Source: Shimia litoralis
GTDB lineage: Bacteria; Pseudomonadota; Alphaproteobacteria; Rhodobacterales; Rhodobacteraceae
Reading direction: 5' to 3'
DNA length: 64,000 nucleotides
NCBI RefSeq assembly: GCF_005518135.1
Contig: NZ_SULI01000018.1
Coordinates: 1 to 64,000 of the forward strand
In this document: piece after piece, positions 59,403 to 64,000 of the stretch
How positions within the stretch are numbered: the stretch's first letter is position 1
Layout: each line of letters starts with the position of its first letter
Position numbers and translations under genes: made by a program
Notes under the pieces: generated by a model
Database searches by the model: none
Told to the model about the DNA's origin: nothing
Seen by the model: only the letters and a program-made list of their open reading frames with translations

Positions 59403-60830
59403 GTGACCACCATTACTCCTGTCTTGCTCTGCGGCGGCTCGGGCACCCGCCTTTGGCCACTGTCTCGCAAAAGCTATCCAAAGCAATTTGTACCTTTGGT
59501 TGGCGACACCACATTGTTTCAGGCCTCGGCCCAGCGCCTGTCTGGTGATGGCTTTGGCGCGCCGTTGGTGCTTACCAATTCAGACTTTCGTTTTATCGTC
59601 ACCGAGCAACTGGCAGAAATCGGCATGGACCCCGGCGCGATTTTGATTGAACCCGAGGGACGCAATACCGCACCTGCCGTTTTGGCCGCGGCCCTGTGGC
59701 TTGAGAAATCCGATCCAAACGGGTTGATGCTTGTGGCCCCCTCAGATCACGTTGTGCCTGACGCACCGGCCTTTCGCGCGGCCGTTCAAGCCGGTGCAAA
59801 AGCTGCATTGGAAGGTGAATTGGTTACGTTTGGCATCAAACCCACACACGGCGAAACCGGATATGGGTATCTGGAACTTGCCGAAGACCCCGAGAGCTTT
59901 GACGCACAGCCGTTGCGGCTCAACCGGTTTGTCGAAAAGCCAGATGCCGCCCGCGCCGATGACATGGTCAAAGCCGGCAACTTTCTCTGGAATGCCGGGA
60001 TTTTTCTGTTTTCGGTGCGCGCCATTATTGATGCTTTCATGGCCCACGCCCCTAATCTGATGACCCCCGTTCAGACATCGATTGATGAGGGGAAACCCGA
60101 TTTGGGATTCCTGCGACTTGATCCGCAAGCATGGGGTGAGGCCGAAGATATCTCGATTGACTATGCCGTCATGGAACGCGCAGACAATCTGTCTGTCGTG
60201 CCTTTCTCCGCTGGATGGTCTGATCTTGGTGGTTGGGACGCGGTCTGGCGCGAGTCCAATCGCGATGACCGCGGCGTTGCCACATCCGGCCCAGCAACAG
60301 CATTGGATTGCGACGACACGCTCTTGCGGTCCGAGGACGGTGGGCTCGAGGTCGTTGGCATTGGCCTGAAAAACATCATCACCGTCGCCATGCCAGATGC
60401 CGTCTTGGTCGCCGATGCAAGCCGTGCACAAGATGTCAAAAATGCGGTTGCCGCGCTCAAGAGCAAGAAGGCCAAGCAAGCCACTGCGTTCCCCAAAGAC
60501 CACCGCCCATGGGGGTGGTTTGAAAGCCTTGTGATCGGTGAACGTTTTCAAGTGAAACGCATTATGGTTCATCCCGGCGCATCATTGTCGTTGCAAAGCC
60601 ACCATCACCGATCTGAGCATTGGATTGTCGTCGAAGGCACCGCCAAAATCACCTTGGATGATGAGATCAAACTCTTGGGCGAGAACCAGTCTGTCTACAT
60701 CCCTCTTGGTGCCGTGCATCGCATGGAAAACCCCGGAAAAGTCCCCATGGTACTGATCGAAGTCCAGACTGGAACATATTTGGGAGAAGACGACATCATT
60801 CGATATGAAGACGTCTATGCTCGGGACTAG
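59403..60830 (+). CDS. manC: Mannose-1-phosphate guanylyltransferase/mannose-6-phosphate isomerase
   Basis: 475 residues from a GTG with GAGG upstream. The nucleotidyltransferase start L-L-C-G-G-S-G-T-R-L-W-P-L-S-R and the E-K-P in F-V-E-K-P-D are visible, and the C-terminal cupin (type II isomerase) has R-P-W-G-W-F and H-H-H-R-S-E-H-W. It supplies GDP-mannose, the substrate of Gmd. The phosphomannomutase manB is not in the window. Confidence 0.96.
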   Translation: MTTITPVLLCGGSGTRLWPLSRKSYPKQFVPLVGDTTLFQASAQRLSGDGFGAPLVLTNSDFRFIVTEQLAEIGMDPGAILIEPEGRNTAPAVLAAALWLEKSDPNGLMLVAPSDHVVPDAPAFRAAVQAGAKAALEGELVTFGIKPTHGETGYGYLELAEDPESFDAQPLRLNRFVEKPDAARADDMVKAGNFLWNAGIFLFSVRAIIDAFMAHAPNLMTPVQTSIDEGKPDLGFLRLDPQAWGEAEDISIDYAVMERADNLSVVPFSAGWSDLGGWDAVWRESNRDDRGVATSGPATALDCDDTLLRSEDGGLEVVGIGLKNIITVAMPDAVLVADASRAQDVKNAVAALKSKKAKQATAFPKDHRPWGWFESLVIGERFQVKRIMVHPGASLSLQSHHHRSEHWIVVEGTAKITLDDEIKLLGENQSVYIPLGAVHRMENPGKVPMVLIEVQTGTYLGEDDIIRYEDVYARD

Positions 60831-60948
60831 GCGCGAACGGCATCAAGGGCGCTCTTGAATTTCAACATCACTTCACGCACGCTATGCGCGTGTGGGGCAC
60901 CTTAGATCGGGCTCCGTGCAAGGGTGTGTTGAGCAGGGACTTGGATCT

Positions 60949-62874
60949 ATGAAATCGCGAGAAGCGTCCGAACCAAAGATCGTCGCCACACTTCACGGCA
61001 TCAACGTTTTATCTGCCCCACATTTGACCCGCGCCCATATCCGCAACATCACTACTAACAACTTTGAGCGCCCCGAGATCGAGGCCGGGCTGGCAAATCT
61101 ACGCCCGGGGGATCGTATCGTCGAAATGGGGGCCGGATCAGGTATCGTGGGATCTATTTTCGCCAAAAACATCGACGATCTGCGCATATATTCGTTTGAA
61201 GCGAATCCTGATCTTATTCCACATATTGCCGAGCATTATGCGCGAAACGATGTTGCAGACGTCATCACTCTTCAGAACAGAATTGTGGTAAGCGCCGATG
61301 ATGCGCCAGCCACTCTAGAGTTCCACATTAGCGAGAACTTTCTGGGATCACAGATGTCCGATACGGACCTCGTGGCGAACTCAAGAATTGCGACCATAGA
61401 AACCGAGAACTATGCAGAACTCACATCACAAACCCCTCACAATGTTCTGGTGATGGACATCGAAGGGGCGGAACTTGAGTTTTTACGCCATGCCGACCTT
61501 TCTGGCATTGACCTTATCATGATGGAACTGCATCCCAAAATCTATGGCGTTGAGGGTGCGCAGGAATGCCGCTCAATTCTAACCAGCTCGGGCTTTTCAA
61601 TCGAGGAACGATCCTCTCAAGCCCATGTTGTCACATATAAATCGGCCGAACGCGCAAAGCTTGGCCTGACCGACGGAAAGTTTGCTTCTGTGTTTTTGCC
61701 CGAGAAATACGACCTTCAACCCGACCAGAGCATCAAGGCACAAACACGCGTCATTGAAAATGCAGTCTTGGCAAAGACGCCCCGTTCTGAGGGGTACAAA
61801 ATCAAAGCAAGTGTGTTTGATGCGCAGCGGCAATTGGTGCCAGAGGCAAAATGCTGGATCGCGCAAAGAACACCTGCAACGGTCGAGCGTGCACATCCAC
61901 GCGCCAACCGCATAAAACATCTTCCGGGTGTGTGGCTATTTGGCGGACGCTACTTTCCGCACTTTGGTCATTTTCTGACTGAAAGCATCTCTCGGCTTTG
62001 GGCATTGGATCATCTGACCCAAAAAATTGAGGGGGTCTTGTATTTCCCGACCTACAACAATTTTGCCGAAACCGCGCCGCATAGTTTTGAGCAGCTCAGC
62101 ACAATTTTGGATGTTCCGTTTAACTGGAAAATTTGCGATCAGTTTTATCGCGTCGACAAGTTAATCGTGCCAGCCCAAGGCACCGGCGCAAGCCGTTTGA
62201 TGCTGTCATCCCCCGAGTTCCGCACCTTTATCAAACGCCATCTCAGCAAAGACCTGACACCGACAGGGTGCGATAGGCTGTACATCTCGCGCTCTCGTTT
62301 TACCGAAAAATCCCGCCTGTTTCTTGGCGAAAACGCATTAGAAGCCCTGTTGGAGAAGGAAGGGTATACCATCTTCCATCCGCAAGAGCATTCATGGCAG
62401 GAACAATTACGCTATTACCAGTCGGCAAAACATATCGTCGGGCCAGACGGGACACCATTTCACTTGGTAAACTATACGTCGCGCCCTGACCTAAAACTCA
62501 GCATTATTCAGCGGCGCCCAACAAATGACGCCAGTCAACTTGCCCAACAAGGCGCGATGTTTGGGGTTGGCAAAGCAGAAAGCATTTCCGCACTCCGGCG
62601 CATGTGGTCGTTTGCAGGAACCCGACGCGCCTCGCTGAATCTGATTTGCGAGGTCAAATTTTCCGAGCTGTGCGCAGCTCTCAAGGCACAAGGCATGATT
62701 GGGCAATCTGCCAACTGGCAAGACCTGACCGACATCGATCTTAAACACGAACTCGGCGAGATCGCGTCGCGCGAACAAAATGATCTTTACGAGGTCACCA
62801 GCCTGACGCAATCGCTGGAAGAGCACCCTGTACTGATGTCAAAAGGCCAGCCCCAAGTCATAAATTTGCCCTAG
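60949..62874 (+). CDS. Fused FkbM-type methyltransferase and GT61-type glycosyltransferase
   Basis: 641 residues from the ATG with AGGGA upstream. N-terminal part (about 1-250): SAM site V-E-M-G-A-G-S-G and V-M-D-I-E-G-A-E, the FkbM signature. C-terminal part (about 290-560): G-G-R-Y-F-P-H-F-G-H-F-L-T-E-S and R-L-Y-I-S-R-S-R, followed by V-G-P-D-G-T-P-F, as in GT61/capsular transferases. Likely adds and/or methylates a sugar in the surface polysaccharide that receives the product of the preceding genes. The acceptor is unknown. Confidence 0.82.
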   Translation: MKSREASEPKIVATLHGINVLSAPHLTRAHIRNITTNNFERPEIEAGLANLRPGDRIVEMGAGSGIVGSIFAKNIDDLRIYSFEANPDLIPHIAEHYARNDVADVITLQNRIVVSADDAPATLEFHISENFLGSQMSDTDLVANSRIATIETENYAELTSQTPHNVLVMDIEGAELEFLRHADLSGIDLIMMELHPKIYGVEGAQECRSILTSSGFSIEERSSQAHVVTYKSAERAKLGLTDGKFASVFLPEKYDLQPDQSIKAQTRVIENAVLAKTPRSEGYKIKASVFDAQRQLVPEAKCWIAQRTPATVERAHPRANRIKHLPGVWLFGGRYFPHFGHFLTESISRLWALDHLTQKIEGVLYFPTYNNFAETAPHSFEQLSTILDVPFNWKICDQFYRVDKLIVPAQGTGASRLMLSSPEFRTFIKRHLSKDLTPTGCDRLYISRSRFTEKSRLFLGENALEALLEKEGYTIFHPQEHSWQEQLRYYQSAKHIVGPDGTPFHLVNYTSRPDLKLSIIQRRPTNDASQLAQQGAMFGVGKAESISALRRMWSFAGTRRASLNLICEVKFSELCAALKAQGMIGQSANWQDLTDIDLKHELGEIASREQNDLYEVTSLTQSLEEHPVLMSKGQPQVINLP

Positions 62875-62883
62875 ACAGCGACC

Positions 62884-63342
62884 TTAGCCAAGCTGGGGCG
62901 CGCCCCACCGTTCTGTGAGACGTGCGATAATTTCATCTCGCGCCTGTCGATATACCTCAAGGCGCGCCTCGCGGGTTTCACCTTGGCCACACGGATCCAT
63001 AATCGGCCAATACTCAAGATCCAAAAAGTAATACCGCGTCAGATCTTTGACTTCACGACGGCTGGCTGGCGTCAACGCCACCACCAGATCAAACGAGGAC
63101 AGTTGATCGCCCCACTTTTCCATCTCGTCAAAACTGCGCGACCGATGGCGCGACAATTCCACGCCAAGCTCTTGGCATACGGCGATCGCAAACCCGTCAA
63201 TTTCCAGATCGTTCTTGATTCCGGCTGACTGGACATAGGTTGCCGCGCCGTAAAACTGCTTCATAATACCCTCAGCCATTGGCGAGCGCACCGCATTGTG
63301 GTCACAACAGAACAGGACTGACTGAGGAAGCTCCTGAACCAC
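62884..63342 (-). CDS. Low-molecular-weight protein tyrosine phosphatase-like enzyme
   Basis: 152 residues. The P-loop C-x5-R is C-D-H-N-A-V-R (Cys13, Arg19), followed by S-P-M-A-E-G, and the general-acid D-P lies in P-I-M-D-P-C-G-Q-G. It stands next to UPF0262 and hisD, a conserved alphaproteobacterial order, so a housekeeping role is more likely than a capsule-specific one. Arsenate reductase relatives share the fold. Confidence 0.88.
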   Translation of the reverse strand: MVQELPQSVLFCCDHNAVRSPMAEGIMKQFYGAATYVQSAGIKNDLEIDGFAIAVCQELGVELSRHRSRSFDEMEKWGDQLSSFDLVVALTPASRREVKDLTRYYFLDLEYWPIMDPCGQGETREARLEVYRQARDEIIARLTERWGAPQLG

Positions 63343-63347
63343 GCGTG

Positions 63348-63827
63348 TCAGCTCCCGAAATGCAAGACACAGACCAGCGTAAACAGGCGGCGCGCCGTGT
63401 CATGGTCGATGTTGGCCTTGCCTTCTAGACGTTCTTCGAGAATACGCGCGCCTTCGTTGTGGATGCCCCGTCGCGCCATATCAATGGTTTCGATTTGGCT
63501 GGGTGGCATGTTCTTGACCGCATCAAAGTAGCTCTCGCAGATTGACCAGTAATCTTTGACGACCTGACGAAACGGCGACATCGACAGATGGAATTCCACT
63601 GCTTTTTGGCCAGCTTCAGTATTGATATCAAACACAAGGCGCTTTTCGCGGATAGACAGCTCAACCGCATACGGGCCGTCCGGCACAACTCGGTCCTCAC
63701 GCTTGGGCAGATCAAACACATTGTTTTCAATCAGATCAAACATCGCCACCTTGCGCTCTTGTTCGATCTCGGGCGTGGGCGCAGGAAGATTTCGGTCGTC
63801 GATCTCGATTTTACTGATACAGGACAT
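63348..63827 (-). CDS. UPF0262 family protein
   Basis: 159 residues, soluble. The chain is rich in acidic residues and contains the conserved I-E-I-D-D-R and D-Y-W-S-I-C-E-S-Y, characteristic of UPF0262, a family known almost only from alphaproteobacteria. Function unknown. Five bases separate it from the phosphatase gene. Confidence 0.9.
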   Translation of the reverse strand: MSCISKIEIDDRNLPAPTPEIEQERKVAMFDLIENNVFDLPKREDRVVPDGPYAVELSIREKRLVFDINTEAGQKAVEFHLSMSPFRQVVKDYWSICESYFDAVKNMPPSQIETIDMARRGIHNEGARILEERLEGKANIDHDTARRLFTLVCVLHFGS

Positions 63828-63937
63828 GACGGTTCTTTTTGATTTCGATTTATAAGACTACGTACATTATGCACGCTATCGGAGCAATGCTGCGGGCTCC
63901 CCGTGCGACGTCAGCACAACAAGGACCTCACGAACCC

Positions 63938-64000
63938 CTAATCATTGAGGGCATCAAGGCGTGCGCGCACACTCAGACCATGCGCCTCAAGGCTTTCACT
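63938..64000 (-). CDS. hisD: Histidinol dehydrogenase, C-terminal fragment (runs off the window)
   Basis: The minus strand ends in S-E-S-L-E-A-H-G-L-S-V-R-A-R-L-D-A-L-N-D and TAG, matching the C-terminal helix of HisD, which makes histidine from histidinol. About 110 bases separate it from UPF0262. Confidence 0.85.
   Translation of the reverse strand, partial: SESLEAHGLSVRARLDALND

Overview
The window reads as chromosomal DNA of an alphaproteobacterium, most likely a marine Rhodobacterales (Roseobacter-type) species. The evidence is gene order and family content: hprK-rapZ-EIIA(Man)-HPr beside chvG/chvI and a divergent pckA, the order hisD-UPF0262-low-Mr phosphatase, a twin-TM (HIG1-like) gene beside a corrinoid adenosyltransferase and etfBA, and DUF2125, DUF6473 and stand-alone Hint-domain proteins. 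No rRNA, tRNA, insertion sequence, integrase or CRISPR array was seen.

Layout. 1-11.3 kb is mainly housekeeping: the 5' end of tuf, a lipoprotein, an orphan P450, parC, an SH3 protein, an SDR, a TupA-type ATP-grasp protein, the adenosyltransferase, an enoyl-CoA hydratase and etfBA. 11.3-30.9 kb is the unusual part, an accessory block of twelve genes. It holds two caspase-fold (C14) proteases, two CHAT proteases, a chymotrypsin-fold S1 protease with a zymogen-type N-terminus, an HtrA-like S1C protease with PDZ domains, a patatin-like lipoprotein, an OmpR/EnvZ-type two-component pair, a TPR-like helical protein and two small paralogous secreted proteins with a C-terminal beta domain. All ten components other than the two-component pair carry an export signal, so this looks like a proteolytic network of the cell envelope. 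I propose it as the candidate undescribed system.

31-53.6 kb is again core: a DUF6473 gene, an acyltransferase, the regulatory PTS (HPr, EIIA, HprK) with RapZ, ChvG/ChvI, pckA, a methyltransferase, gloB, clpA, an M23 peptidase, a MotA/MotB-like proton-channel pair whose MotB-like subunit has a very long coiled coil, a ChaC-like enzyme, DUF2125, an extensin-like protein, tyrA-hisC and rpsD. 53.8-62.9 kb deals with the cell surface: a Hint protein, an LpxR-like lipid A deacylase, then gmd, an fcl/colC-type gene, a colD-like gene and manC. Together these fit GDP-L-colitose synthesis. A fused FkbM methyltransferase-GT61 glycosyltransferase follows. The window ends in the low-Mr phosphatase, UPF0262 and the 3' end of hisD.

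How genes work together. In the accessory block, module 1 is a minus-strand operon (small beta protein, caspase, CHAT, helical protein). The plus-strand genes (HtrA, response regulator, kinase, patatin, caspase, S1 protease) form a second run. A second small beta protein and a 1420-residue TPR-CHAT fusion complete the set. Both caspases have the Asp-x-Cys-His-Ser-Gly signature that in metacaspases and orthocaspases goes with cleavage after Arg/Lys, and basic residues sit at the S1 zymogen junction and at the domain junction of the small proteins. The proposed cascade is inference.
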